Shown here: positions 1-11,036 of the stretch, in pieces
Layout of the letters: each line of letters begins with the position of its first letter
Position numbering within the stretch: the first letter of the stretch is position 1
Source of the DNA: Parasitella parasitica
Lineage: Eukaryota > Mucoromycota > Mucoromycetes > Mucorales > Mucoraceae
Length of the DNA: 36,045 bases
Direction of reading: 5' to 3'
Assembly: GCA_025201805.1 (NCBI GenBank)
Contig: MU619330.1
Coordinates: 1 to 36,045 of the forward strand
The notes under the pieces: model-generated
What the model was told of the DNA's origin: nothing
Databases searched by the model: none
What the model saw: only the letters and a program-made list of their open reading frames with translations
Program-made: the position numbers and the translations under genes

Positions 1-692
1 GATGATCATGCCTGTACTTATGGCGCATAGGACAGGCTTTTATTTGCTCTTTATGGAAGCCTACCTTCGATTATGTGTAATTTTGATATTATTAGTTAAC
101 TACTTGGTCTCATTCCATTAGTCTGATAAAATAAATCTGCCAAAGAATTATACTTTTGATCATAATTTATTTTGCGACGTATTATATACACATTGATTAC
201 ACTAGGGTTCTGCTGTGGAACTGTACAATGATGTTAATTATGATTACCGGTGATGTGTTGTAAGTCGTCCCTGTGATTGATCCGAGACCTGATGTGAAAC
301 CTTGCGATGTTATTGATATAGGCACTGGGCGTCTTTTGCGCATCCTATTTGAATTAAAAAGTTATTTCTTTATTTAGAACGGTTGCGATGAGAATGACAT
401 TGAAAATGAGAAATAATATAATGAAGATTCGTCTTATAAAGTCAATCCTATACCTTTATTATTCACTCAACAATATTAATTACAATAATGACTGCTTTTC
501 CCTGAATCCTCAATTGGAAGCAATCCAGCTGCTGAATTAGTAACATGATATATATAAAAAATTATTTTATATAAATACATCCAAGATTTTCCAACTTTAT
601 GGATCTTGGGTTACATTTTTTACGCTGAATGTGTTGTGCCAGAAAGGCATAATATTAAGCTATTATTAGATTGGTAATTCTTTGTATACAAT
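1..692. other. AT-rich non-coding stretch, nothing recognised
   Basis: No open frame of useful length, no splice-linked exons and no RNA-gene box motifs were seen on either strand. The sequence is AT-rich and may continue into a gene-poor or repeat-bearing region outside the window. Confidence 0.5.
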
Positions 693-1240
693 TGCAATGG
701 AATGGTACATCTAAAAGCGCATAACTGAAAAAATAAGACTCAAATGTCACGCATAGTTAATTCATGCCATTCGAGTTCGCATAACATATAAAGTCATATA
801 AATCAAAGTGCTTTCCCTTACACAATAGACATTCAGAATAAGAATAACAATGACAAAGATATCAATTATGGCAGCTCGTCATTCAATGAGTTTTTCCCAT
901 CATTCTAGATAATGATATCTTTAAAAGAATAACTAAAGTATGACGATAATTATTCTAACACGGCCAACCCATGTTACGCAAATCTCCATCAATAGTGAAG
1001 GCATTCAGCATAATTTGCTTCTCCTTAAAACCTAAAATTAAACAACGACAAATTAACGCATTGACTCTAGGATCAATGCTTCATTCATGAGAACTGATAT
1101 ACAACAATTCAAATCCTATAAATACTAAGATGTTTTTCTCTAGATAAAACCTCAGTATACTTTTATAATAAAGAACCCCAAACTTGATTATAATTGTAAT
1201 TTCATATCGCTTTTATTTTTACTTTTTTTTTATTTCGTAA
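693..1240 (-). repeat. Dispersed repeat, left copy (inverted relative to 35170-35806)
   Basis: The reverse complement of this stretch aligns over almost its whole length with 35170-35806. Shared blocks include the region around 1020-1160 against 35260-35420, and 720-830 against 35690-35790. In the best 100 bases roughly nine in ten positions agree by eye. The right copy has about 67 extra bases near 35623-35690. On the minus strand the left copy keeps a splice-acceptor-like TTTTAG at about 1037-1032, followed by a short open frame ending at 955 (last residues DLRNMGWPC). The right copy has a stop after a few codons of the same frame. This looks like two diverged members of a dispersed element or duplicated gene end. 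No terminal repeats or transposase were recognised. Confidence 0.8.
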
Positions 1241-3235
1241 ATCTTTCAAATTTACTGCACGCCCGAATTTCAACATGATTTACTCTGTTAAAAGAGCTCT
1301 TATTTCAAATCAAAATACACGACCATTTATTTCACGCTTTGTTGCATACGCGCATATTTTTTTATAGTTTTCTAAAACTTCTATATATTTTTTATTAGTT
1401 TTTGAAAATGAGATATACTTGATTTAACGCCGACCTCTCAAAAATTCGAAACTTGAATGAGAATTACAAAATCAAACAAAGCATTTATACACTCTATTCC
1501 TCGTTGGATTGTGTTTATTTTGCTGTGTTCTTGTAAAGTTATACAATTTTTGAGCAGATCATATTTATATATCCTCTGCGCATAACAGAATGAATATCGA
1601 ACAGTTATAATTACATCCTTTTTGCTTTTATATTTTAATTTATTATCGCCGATATGGTAGACACGTCGGCCTGATCAAAAAGTTATGGTTCAATTAAAAG
1701 TAAAATAATGTCTGCATCATGCTTGCTTAAATCAAATATTATTGATTTCTTTTCGAGGGCGTGTCTATTAAATTGTGTGTAAAAAAAAAGCAGTTTTACC
1801 CCGCCAATAATGGAAACTTGGTTTACAAATTCTGCTAAATTGAGACGTAGAACTTGTTGTATCCATAGAATACCATGGTTACCACTATTTCAACTCAGTT
1901 GTCATGGCAACCGTTCCTGATCTGATCTAAGGTTAAATGGCATCGATTATTCTATATAGTAAATAGAAGTATTCAATAGAATGTGTTGTATAAGAAACCA
2001 TCTATTTGGTTTCTACTTATTCTAAATTGCGAAGCTCAACTTATCGATGAATGATTCACATTCATAACGATTAGCTGATTAAATATAGAAATAGGTCTTG
2101 CTCTGACTACTACTGTATTATAATCTTGCTTGACAATTAAATTTCAAACATGACCTGATTGTATTTTATAGATTGATTTAAATAGATTTATTCTAATATA
2201 AATAGACAGCTTCTTGTCAATCAATAAATCAATAGTTTTGTATCTGGTAAAATTAAGTCTTTATTACTTTCTTATATTCTTTATATCATATACAATCACC
2301 TGCTGTGCTCATTTTCAAGACCTGGAACAACAGAACTGAGATCAAGCCCTGAAACATGCCAAAAATTAGCACTATCGTATCTAATAAACGAGTATCTAGG
2401 GATAAAAAATGTATATGTATAAATTAATGAGCAGAATGCATTAGTTTCTTATTAAGATTGCCTATAAACGTTTATAGGTCTCTAGGGGGACCAAACATTA
2501 TGGATTCATTTACGTTTGACTGACATAAGCACAACCAGTTTTAGCCCAGTATCACTCTGCCACTTGATTTCCACTAGAAAATTTGTCTATAAAAAAGCAT
2601 ATCGAAACACAATAGTCTTTTTTTTTTATAGTTAACTGAAATTCGGTTATAATAGCTGCTTGATAAGCTGTGCGTAGAAGCGAGATCAAACTTGGAAAGT
2701 ATAGCGATCTATAATCGCTTTCTAATAAAGACATTTCTATGAATAAAAAAATTGATACATAAGATCAAGTTATCAACAAAAAACAATAATATTCTTCAAA
2801 GACAACTGTTGTGCAAAGTATGTTAAGAGCCTCAATAAATACTTTTCAGTGATAATAGCTCATTTTTGCGTCTATCAATTCTATTTTCCTTACTAAATGG
2901 CCAATAAAAAATTCAAACGATGATTACGGAATAGAAATTCAGCCCTCAAATAGAAACATGCAACAATTGACAAAAATCTGCTTCTATAACTATCGGTGAA
3001 TCTTGATAAACTTCCAGTACAAGACGATCAAAGATGGTAAATGCTATCAAGTTAACCATTATTTATCCTCCCTTCTTATTAATTGATATGTCAGAGTGCC
3101 TCTTGAATTTTCGCAAGGCAATAGTAAGACTTGTATAGGCGAAAATACTTTGGAAGTTGCTGAAAAACGATGAAAAGGTATGTACAATAGTATGAAACAA
3201 AATATAATATTGAAATAATTGCAAGATTTTGCTAG
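1241..3235. other. Gene-poor AT-rich stretch
   Basis: No coding exon can be supported. Small imperfect palindromes occur (for example around 1898-1912, GTTGTCATGGCAAC) and there are short A and T runs. If the Cys-rich exon starting at 3236 has 5' exons they should lie at the end of this stretch. A candidate ATG exon near 2957 and a GTATGT donor at 3178 were seen, but neither joins in frame, so none is called. Confidence 0.45.
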
Positions 3236-3625
3236 ATTTTTACTGCAAGGCATGCCGCACTGACCTGAAAAACTACAAAAGGCATCTAATGTCTACGGAT
3301 GCCCTATCTGACAACCACGATTTGAACGATTATTGCAGAGCTTTCCATCATTTAAGGAATGCTCATCAAAGGGTCATAGAAAGTAGCGAGGATTATCTAG
3401 TTCATTGTTGGGAACAGGCACAACGTGAAGCTTATAGCGGATTATTTGGTCACAACACTAGTCCTGATATTCTAATTAGATTCTTTGGTAAAGGCAACTT
3501 TTGCAGAAAATGCGATAGAATCTTCTCGAGTAAGCATATATATGTATCATTTGGACTTTAATCATTGTTATTCTCCTATTCTTCCAACATACCACCAAAT
3601 AGCATCTGGCTCCAGTAACAAGTGA
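3236..3625 (+). CDS. Partial gene for a Cys/His-rich (zinc-finger-like) protein, 5' end not found
   Basis: Not recognised as a named family. The open frame has no ATG near its start and is preceded by an acceptor-like TTTTGCTAG ending at 3235, so it reads as an internal exon (3236-3529). A donor GTAAGC at 3530 and an acceptor at 3601-3602 (CCAAATAG) join in frame to a short last exon (3603-3625) ending in TGA. Two Cys pairs are visible: CKAC followed by a His eight residues after the second Cys, and near the end FCRKCDRIF, which could be half of a zinc-binding knuckle. Between them is a charged helical stretch with His residues. It may be a real orphan gene with unmapped 5' exons or a fragment of a mobile-element gene. 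The frame length and the clean final splice favour coding, but expression is unknown. Confidence 0.4.
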
Positions 3626-4352
3626 AGTAGATCCATGAGATTTTGCTATATTTGACTAAGCACTTACCCGTTGTTGATGAGAGATAGATGTTTTTAATTA
3701 AAGTATAATAAATCATCTAGATGAACGTACTTGAGTATATACTGTATTCGCAGCAATAATTTGTATTAACCACCACCACCTTTTTGGATACAGAGTGTTC
3801 GTCTCAATAATTTTCAACGATAACAGCCATGATATCCAAGCAATATAGTGTTTAGACCCTCGAAAGCAAAAATTATACGTTCTTCTGCTTTAATAAATGC
3901 ACGTTTGCGTTATTTGGGTTCTTGTCTAGAGTATTTATAAATAATTGATCGCATTAAGTTTCATTTTTTGACATTTCAATAGGTTTTTGATATTTGAGAG
4001 CACACATTTAGTATGTATTTTAGCATAATACACAAAGTTAACATGTGACATTATGTCTTAGGTATGTAGCACATATTTCTAGGGATTTATTTCGTGCAGT
4101 GTTGTCATTACTTACAAATGATGGTGGAAAGGGGCCCAATGATCTCGTATTTTTGGAGTCTCATGATGCCACTGTAGTTGAGATTTCGATTAAGTTGATG
4201 TGAAAAAAAAAGAAAGCAATTTATTGATTTTTGTTAACTGATAAAGAGGGGCATGTCTGATAGATTTTGAACCAAGGTAGAAGACGACTGATTGACTGAC
4301 GACTTCGAAAAGTTTTCAGTTATTTCATATGTCTCTTAGGCCCAAGGTTTAA
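3626..4352. other. Intergenic, nothing recognised
   Basis: The stretch between the Cys-rich partial gene and the 3' end of the FHA gene is AT-rich, with no open frame or splice-linked exon. The minus-strand 3' untranslated region of the FHA gene must lie at its right end. Confidence 0.4.
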
Positions 4353-4861
4353 TTACAAGATCCTAATTTTTACGGCCTTGTGCGCTCCAGCATCCATACC
4401 TAATTGTACGATATCATTTTGACAAATTTCAGCAGGCTGGCCAATTTCAAGCTTTTTGTCATTTAAAAAGGTGCCAGTTGATGATCCTATATCTTTCAAA
4501 TAAACCTATTATACAAATAAATGTGTGTAAACAAAGGTTAACTCACATTCACAAATTCTTTATGCTACACAATCTCTAGCATCTCCTATGCAGAGATGTT
4601 CTTTTTTTCCCTCTCCTTTATATTCCTCATTAAATACGGTACCTTTTTGTCGTCATCCATTGAGATTTCGCAATGAGATCTTGAAACTACATTGCTATTG
4701 AATGAAACATCAATTGGGGATCCATCCACACGTCTTCCAAATTTAACGACGCAACCTGGTTTCAAATCGGCAATGTTGAGTTGAAACTCGGAGTTTTCTG
4801 CAGATGCTTTCGTGTTGGGAATGCGAGAGACTGCAAGCATAGCGGTAAAAACGTGGTACAT
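4353..4861 (-). CDS. Small FHA-domain (phosphothreonine-binding) protein
   Basis: Two exons are read on the minus strand, 4861-4643 and 4505-4353. The intron (4642-4506) has GT and AG ends and keeps phase 0, joining DDDKK to VYLKDIGSS. The product is about 123 residues and is almost entirely one FHA domain. The conserved features are visible in order: the FGRR strand near residue 43, SRSHCEI near residue 60, DIGSSTGTFLND near residue 78, then DIVQLGMDAG and a final VKIRIL. FHA domains bind phosphothreonine peptides on signalling partners. The spacing and the LGMD ending recall the FHA of fungal Dma1-type ubiquitin ligases, but no RING domain is encoded nearby, so it is either a stand-alone FHA protein or the 3' part of a longer gene. 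The ATG at 4861 sits just downstream (on the minus strand) of a GA/GT microsatellite, so the true start is uncertain. Confidence 0.78.
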
Positions 4862-4877
4862 TTTGTAAACAGTTAGG

Positions 4878-4890
4878 CAGAGAGAGAGAG

Positions 4891-4920
<30 letters not shown>
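4878..4920. repeat. Compound (GA)n(GT)n microsatellite
   Basis: A run of about eight GA units passes directly into about fourteen GT units, just upstream (minus strand) of the start of the FHA gene, probably in its 5' leader or promoter. Confidence 0.95.
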
Positions 4921-4927
<7 letters not shown>

Positions 4928-5106
4928 AATATAGAAAAAATAGAGAGAGAAAGATATAAATCAATTGAAATGTATTTAGTTTGCCTGTATTTATATGCCA
5001 TACAGGACAAAGAGCAGAGACGATCTACAAAGTCCTTGATGCGAAAAAGAGGCATGCAAGTTTGATTGGATAGGTTGGCCCATACAATGAGTTTTCATTT
5101 TACTTT

Positions 5107-5561
5107 TTAAGCTTCAGTCGTTTCATTATCATTGATGTTACTTTTGCTGTCTGCGTGTCTCCAAGGGATAAAATAAATGGGATCCGGTCTCATGTCATCA
5201 GAAAGAGCAATTTTGTCGAATCGTTCCTAATTTTCTCATGAATTAGGCGTTGCTGAATATTCATGCCATGTTATTCAATTTTTGATATCGATACGGGTAT
5301 TGGTCTTCTGATGATGTTCCTCGTGATTCCGAATATCACAAACAATATTCTGCTTGTGGCGGAATCAATTCCCAATTCCGGGTTTCTAACACGATGATGT
5401 ATTTGTTTTTGACAAAGGTGCAAAAGCAATAGCACATTAAACACGGGAAAAAATAAAGACTTGATTGAGTGGATCAATCTCAGTAAATAATCCCACAATG
5501 AAACAAGCACATGTTCGAAACGAACTGTTTGTTTTTCATTGTAATTAAAAAACAGACACAC
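5107..5561 (-). CDS. Unrecognised protein, C-terminal exons, possible membrane protein
   Basis: Three minus-strand exons join in frame: about 5524-5461 (or a start at 5561), 5385-5295 and 5226-5107. The introns (5460-5386 and 5294-5227) have GT and AG ends. The readable part runs through a hydrophobic helix (SLWDYLLRLIHSIK), a second short hydrophobic stretch (SRILFVIFGITRNIIRRP), then a soluble tail with DPIYFIPWRHADS and a polar acidic end (NDNETTEA). Codon periodicity continues across both junctions, which supports a real gene. I do not recognise the family. A possible further 5' exon near 5630-5595 (reading IKAKQRVEDIN) does not join in phase and is not included. The 5' end is undetermined; the FHA gene lies downstream in the same orientation. 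Confidence 0.5.
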
Positions 5562-6442
5562 AAAGAAAAAGATTACATATTGATATCTTCAACACGCTGC
5601 TTGGCCTTTATCTTTGCAAATCAATAGTCTAGAGGCGACGAGGTTGCGAGATTATAAGTTGGAGAAACAATAAACATAATGAGTCCTATTTATGAGTATA
5701 TGGTACAATCGCAAAGCTAAGGCCCAGACTCTGAACGGACCTGATAATTACGCATAGCCCGTGTTGTTGAAAGTGCATTGCATTGATTAGTTGGCGCATT
5801 ATTTGAGAGATCGAGTAGTGTTGACACATATATATGAGAAACAAGATGCAAAGCAAATTACATAATAAAAATAAACTTCAATTGCAATGATATGATCCAC
5901 AAATATTTATTTAGATTGTACGATGAATGAATGGCTTTCTTGACCAAAAGGGGCTCTTTTTAATTGATCTAACTGTTGTACATGTTGCTGGTTGGGATAA
6001 AATGTTCAGAAATACATGAATTTCCAGGAGACAAAAGGAGAAAGACAGCGTAGTATATAAAAGCCTAAAAATAGCAGATTGATATTTTGGAAGCAACTGC
6101 GACTCCCGTACGGTTTTCTATGTTTAATACTTTACGGTCGTATCATGTATACATTTGCTATTTTTAATTTGCAATATACACGTTGTTTTAACATAGCAGT
6201 TGAAGATTTGACTAAAACGTCCCTAATTTCTGGATGTGCACACATAACGAATGTTAGCTTTGCCAGAGGCACACTATTATTGCAGGTTGCTATCGTAATT
6301 TTCTAATTGAATTTAATAATTTATACACACGCAAATTAATTACTTGGTCATGAACTACTTTGATATCTCAATGCTCACAGTAAAGCAAATTCGCAACGGA
6401 AAAGACACTTGAATTTAGACAAGGTCATGATCTGGATAAAAT
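5562..6442. other. Intergenic region with possible 5' exons of the upstream minus-strand gene
   Basis: Short open stretches near 5630-5595 and 5798-5690 on the minus strand could be 5' exons of the unrecognised gene at 5107-5561, but could not be joined in frame. A TATATAAAAG sequence at about 6053-6062 (plus strand) looks like a TATA box, but no good coding frame follows it. Confidence 0.35.
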
Positions 6443-6444
6443 CA

Positions 6445-6452
6445 TATAAATA
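6445..6452 (+). promoter_or_regulatory. TATA box of the secreted-protein gene
   Basis: TATAAATA lies 59 bases before the ATG at 6511, with an AC-rich leader (ATTAACAACATG) directly before the start. The spacing suits a short 5' leader of a highly expressed gene. Confidence 0.6.
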
Positions 6453-6510
6453 CTCTCACTTTTGGCTATTCAATGCTTGATTATTATCTTTAAATCAATT
6501 TATTAACAAC

Positions 6511-7317
6511 ATGAAATTCTCTTTCGCTTCCCTTCTTTTGGTCGTTGCTCTCTTTTTGTGCACGTCTGCATCGCCGGTTATCTCCAAGGGCGCTGACAAT
6601 CAGTTTGATATGCCCAAGCTTAACGCTCAGACTTTGAGAGAGAGATCTGTAAGATTTCCTGTGAAGACTAATGATGCTCTTATTGCTAAAATCATGGCAA
6701 ATCTGAAAGCTAATCTGCACGCTAGCATATTTGCTTCTATCTCTGTTGATGTAAGTAGCTCGTATCGTAAATGTCGCTTGTAACAACATATAGCTAACGG
6801 TACCCACCGATAGTTTTGTGAGAGAGCTGCTGCTTCCCTCAAGATTCATGCCAACATTTTAGGTGGATTGATCAAAGTTGAAGACGTTCATGTCAAGGCT
6901 ATTGAATCTGCTGCCGTCAGAAACTTTCGAGCTGCATTTGATGCTAAACTGAATGCAAAGATTAAGGCTCAAATATACGACAAACTCGAGATCAGTCTTC
7001 GTAAGAGCTGCGGTGTTCGCCGTGTGCTTGATGAGTTCAAGTTGTTGGACATAGTTGCCGATTTGGAAAGCGAGGCCCAGGCATTGATCAGCGTTAAACT
7101 TCCTGAAATTGGTGTAGAGTTAGGTGCCAAGGTTAAGGAAGAGCTCGAAATTGCAATTAAGGGCGTTGAAGTAAATATCCCATTGATTCTTCAGATTGCA
7201 ATTGATGTTGGAATCAATGAACGAGCTACGCTGGAGACATGTATTGACGCTGCTCTTAAAGTATGCGCTAAACTCGATGCCAAAGCCTCTGCCAAAGCTA
7301 TTTTAAATGCCCTATAG
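6511..7317 (+). CDS. Secreted Ala-rich helical protein, orphan
   Basis: Two exons, 6511-6750 and 6814-7317, are joined across a 63-base intron with a GTAAGT donor and a CGATAG acceptor, giving 247 residues. The N-terminus is a clear signal peptide: MKF, a hydrophobic core of about 14 residues, then CTSASP with likely cleavage near residue 20. The mature part is rich in Ala, Lys, Leu and Ile with heptad-like spacing, suggesting amphipathic helices. It contains phrases such as ANLKANLHASI and DAKLNAKIKAQI that look like diverged internal repeats. Four Cys follow the signal peptide (residue 82, then KSCGV, ETCID and KVCAK), enough for two disulphides in the oxidising secretory path. The protein is probably secreted or in the cell wall. 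No enzyme motif is visible and I do not recognise the family. A TATA box precedes it and AATAAA follows it. Confidence 0.88.
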
Positions 7318-7443
7318 ACATCATACTCAATACATCTTCATGATTATTATGCAATAGAGGCACCGTTTCTTTCTCTTTATATATATTTATATATATATAG
7401 CATATTTAGCATATTTAATTGCTCGTTTTGAATTATATAATTC

Positions 7444-7449
7444 AATAAA
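7444..7449 (+). terminator. Polyadenylation signal AATAAA of the secreted-protein gene
   Basis: AATAAA lies 127 bases after the stop codon at 7317, in an AT-rich 3' region. Confidence 0.45.
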
Positions 7450-8179
7450 TTAGGCTAAAGCTAGCTGCGTTCTGTGCTTTATCGATATTGAAATAGAGTG
7501 ATACATATTTGATAAAAGGGCATCCTGCAAATGTGTATTTTTAGGGATGCTTTTATAATGTCATCGTAAGAATATGTACTTTACACTATAATTTGTAGCA
7601 CATTGATTTCAGACAATCTATAAAAGCCAAGTGTCCAGAAGATATTAAATCGATCATAAGAAACCACTTTTCACTTTGTCAACTAACATTGACATGGCAC
7701 TTGCTTCTGACAAACTCTTGTCATACCTCAACAGGGCGGTCATACCTTTAACTTTTTGTGGCTGCTGATCTGAGTGTAAACGACTTTTATTATATGGTAT
7801 GGTGATGTATGGTCAATACATGGCGAAATCAATAATGCTTGGCATGAACACAATACAAATAGATCTATAGAATTCTCCAAATTGTTTGATTTGAAGCTTT
7901 AATTGTTGACTATTCTCTGTTATTAAGGCCAAAAAAGGCGGATTTACGACAAACATGTGTAAATCATGTGTAACAAGCAAAGGCTTATTGACCAAAGAGG
8001 AGTTGATTGGCGTTTTTTTTTGTAATTTTTTAAATTTCAATTGGCCATTTTTTTTCCAACAAGTGGGCTGAAATACAGTAGTATAATGTTGCGCTTTTTT
8101 TTCTTGCATCGAAGGCTTATACGTGTATATACACATACACGGATACAAAGCTCTTTTTACAGTTTGCTTCATTTTTACA
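7450..8179. other. Intergenic; TATA-like box and a 23-codon reading frame
   Basis: CTATAAAAG at about 7618-7626 is followed 70 bases later by an ATG at 7694 in an AC-rich context, and a 23-codon frame (MALASDKLLSYLNRAV...) ending at 7765. The arrangement mimics the promoter of the secreted-protein gene, so it may be a small gene or a remnant. A 131-codon minus-strand open frame at 7813-8208 overlaps the start of the channel gene and looks like chance. Confidence 0.3.
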
Positions 8180-9787
8180 ATGGCATTTTTATCACAGAGC
8201 AAATGCAAGTCGTTGAATAATGATTTAAGGCCTCTTCATTATTCAAAGCGCTGGATCCGACATTTGAAAAAATACCCTGACCATCTTCGGTATATAACTA
8301 TTGCACACACTTCACCTCAACTCACAGACTAACTTTAAATTTTAATAGATTGAGAGGATCAGTAAAGTGTTTTCATAATGATTCACCAGCGAGCTGCCTC
8401 ACTCACCAGAATTGTTTATAGGTTTTACCCTCAATTTTTCCCTTGATTACATTGACTGCCGTTTATGCATATTTTATAGGTGTCATGTATATTTCATGGG
8501 GCTGGACACACGTAGCTCTGAGCAATTCAATAGGTAAAATTACACAAACAAGTAGTGTACATGTACAAGACAGCGTGATTAACAGCAATGACAACAAAAA
8601 GTGCCTGTGTTATCTGTCGTCCTGGGTCTATTATTAGCATTTCGTGCCAATACGTCGTATGCGCGTTACTATGAGGGAAGACAGCAATGGCAAGATTTAG
8701 CTAGCAATACACGAAATCTCGCACGTCTGATTTGGTGCAGCATTCCCGAGCGCACGCAAAACGACCATTTGGAGAAGATGCGATGCATGAAGCTGCTGCT
8801 TGCATTTGCCGTCTCGACCAAGCATTATCTGCGAAGAGAATACGGCATTGATTACTACGATTTGGACTATTTGCTACCTCCAAACTGGATTCCCGCAGCA
8901 GCCGATGACCAGCTGTTTGTCATCACGAACGATAGCTCGGATGATGATGCGGTTGTCGTATCAAACGTGCCTTCGGGTAGCACCACCCATTTATTGGATG
9001 TCAGTCAAGGAGGGGATGATATCCACGATTTAGGAAACCAGCAATGTCCTTCAACCGCTCCTTCTTCCTCCGCTACATCAACAATAGATGATACTTCAAA
9101 CACTGCTGTTGATACCAACAACAGCAGCATCAGAATATCAAAAAAGAAGAAGAGGCGAACAAAGTTTAGACACGAAGAAGATTTACCAGATGAAGGCAAC
9201 TCGGATATGTCGCTTCCGTTGGAGATCATTTTCCGCATGAGCCTGTACATGGCACAAGCTAAAAATGCCGGAAAAATCGATGGCACTTTCTCGAATGTGA
9301 TTATCACTCATTTAAACAACCTCAACGACTCTTTGGCAGGCATGGAGCGTATTGTTAATACACCTATCCCGGCCGTTTATGTCGTTCACCTGTAATAAAT
9401 TGAATGTTAATTTTATTTCGCATGTGCACTAAGCTTTTTTTTTTTTTTTTTGCAGGAAACAATCTTTGGTGCTGTATATTCTGGCTATCCCATTTACATT
9501 GGTGGAACAGCTCAGATGGTGGATTATACCCACCATCATCTTGGCCTCATTCATCTTATTCGGGATTGACGCGATTGGCGCTCAAATAGGTATGTACACA
9601 CATAAACATTGAATGATAACTAACTCAGGCACACTAATGCTCTGTTATGCACATGCACATAGAAAATCCATTTGGGTATAATAACAATGACTTACCTTTG
9701 AATACTTTTTGTGATTCTCTTCGAAAGGAAATTGAGTTTATCGTATACCATTTACCATGCGAAACAGAGAACGCCATGATGACATAA
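8180..9787 (+). CDS. Bestrophin-like (UPF0187/RFP-TM) chloride channel
   Basis: Six exons keep phase throughout: 8180-8289, 8349-8361, 8422-8533, 8602-9391, 9456-9589 and 9663-9787, giving 427 residues. The family features are LRGSVLPS before the first membrane helix, a helix pair (PLITLTAVYAYFIG and VPVLSVVLGLLLAFRANTS), then the signature ARYYEGRQQW. Further on come IVNTPIPAVYVVHLK and a late helix pair with WWIIPTIILASFILFGIDAIGAQIENPFG, followed by LPLNTFCDSLRKEIEF. Fungal members of this family are predicted anion channels of the plasma membrane or endomembranes. An acidic, Ser/Thr-rich and Lys-rich insertion (about residues 185-270) sits in the cytosolic loop. The second exon is only 13 bases long. 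The ATG at 8180 is the first in frame and gives a normal short N-terminus. Confidence 0.92.
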
Positions 9788-11036
9788 AGTTAATACTATA
9801 TGAATCTGCTCAATTTTTGACCACCTTTGTCTTTTGTACACTCAAGGCGTATAGTGCTTTGTACACAAAGTGCTATCAAGTGTGTTAGGAATAAATAGTT
9901 CTTCAAATGACCATTAGCTGTGCCTTTTATTAATGTACAGATTAAAAATGTAATGCTCTGCACCCATATATCTTGCAAATATATTTTTTTACCAGTAATC
10001 GTCCCCTGTTTCACCTCTTCTCACTCGATACATCTACTTGTAGGGTATTATGATCAAATTGTAATTCGAGGGTTGACATGCTTTGCTATCAAAAAGATAC
10101 CGAAAAGTGCAAGTAAATGATGCCAAACGAATTACAAACAAACCACTTCAAGCTTCATAAAAGGTAACCATGGCTATTGGAATTGTTAAAGATGACTGTG
10201 AAATATCTGGACAATAACGTGTTAGCTTTATCTAGAATGATAGTTTCATTCGATTCTACTTGACTAGTAGAATAAGCGATTGTAGAAGTCTGATTATTGT
10301 CTGTTTGGCTATAGCGTAAAGTACAAATCATGACACTTCTTGCGTAGCAAGATAGAAGACTCTTATATGCTTGCTACATTTTCCAAATAACTCTCTACAA
10401 GAAGGCATCTCACTGAGTATATACTGTTAGTAGTTGTCAACATAGACTCCCATTCTTCCTGTCTTTATCAAATTTACTATATACTGGTATTTTAGTATTA
10501 TTGCTATAGTAATAGTGGTATACAACAAACTGAAGTTGAGGTTATGGTTGCCTAAAATTCTTAAAAGGTTTTTAGAAATAAAAACTAGGCCATGTATTCT
10601 GGAGGGTCCAGCTAACTTGACCTTTATATACATGGTCAATGCTGCAAACCAAGCTAGGGAAATATCTGAAATAGTAATAATGACAACTGTTGTTATGAAA
10701 ATGAAACATGTATGCATACATATATATATATGTGTATATGTGTATTCTCTTTACTTAAAATGTGCAGGGCACACACCAAGCAATACGCTCGAGCTATGAT
10801 AATGCACATATTGTTGTTGTTATCCCTGAATAATGCAGGTATGTAGGCGGAGAAAAGTACATTAAAGAAGAAAGAAAAGAGGGTTAAGATGTTTCAAATA
10901 AATCAAGATATATTAAATAATTAGTTTGTATAGTGGTACTTGTAATAAATGTTTCCGTGAGATATATAATACACATCTAAGATACGTGATTTGAAAGTCT
11001 GTTTACATAGATGTGTTATTAGATGGCATATTTAAG
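9788..11036. other. Convergent intergenic region, no gene seen
   Basis: The stretch lies between the 3' ends of the channel gene (+) and the LIM gene (-). Open frames here (for example 10427-10717 minus and 10515-10799 plus) overlap each other and show no domain or splice continuity. There is a short (TA)n/(TG)n tract near 10720-10742. Confidence 0.45.

Noticed and set aside
6079-6306. Plus-strand frame after a TATA-like box
   Set aside because: Begins without ATG and lacks any domain; the TATA-like sequence alone is weak in AT-rich DNA.
7813-8208. 131-codon minus-strand frame
   Set aside because: Overlaps the start of the well-supported channel gene, has biased low-complexity content and no domain.
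10427-10799. Overlapping plus and minus frames of about 95 codons
   Set aside because: Mutually overlapping, no splice continuity, no recognisable motif; AT-rich chance frames are expected at this length.
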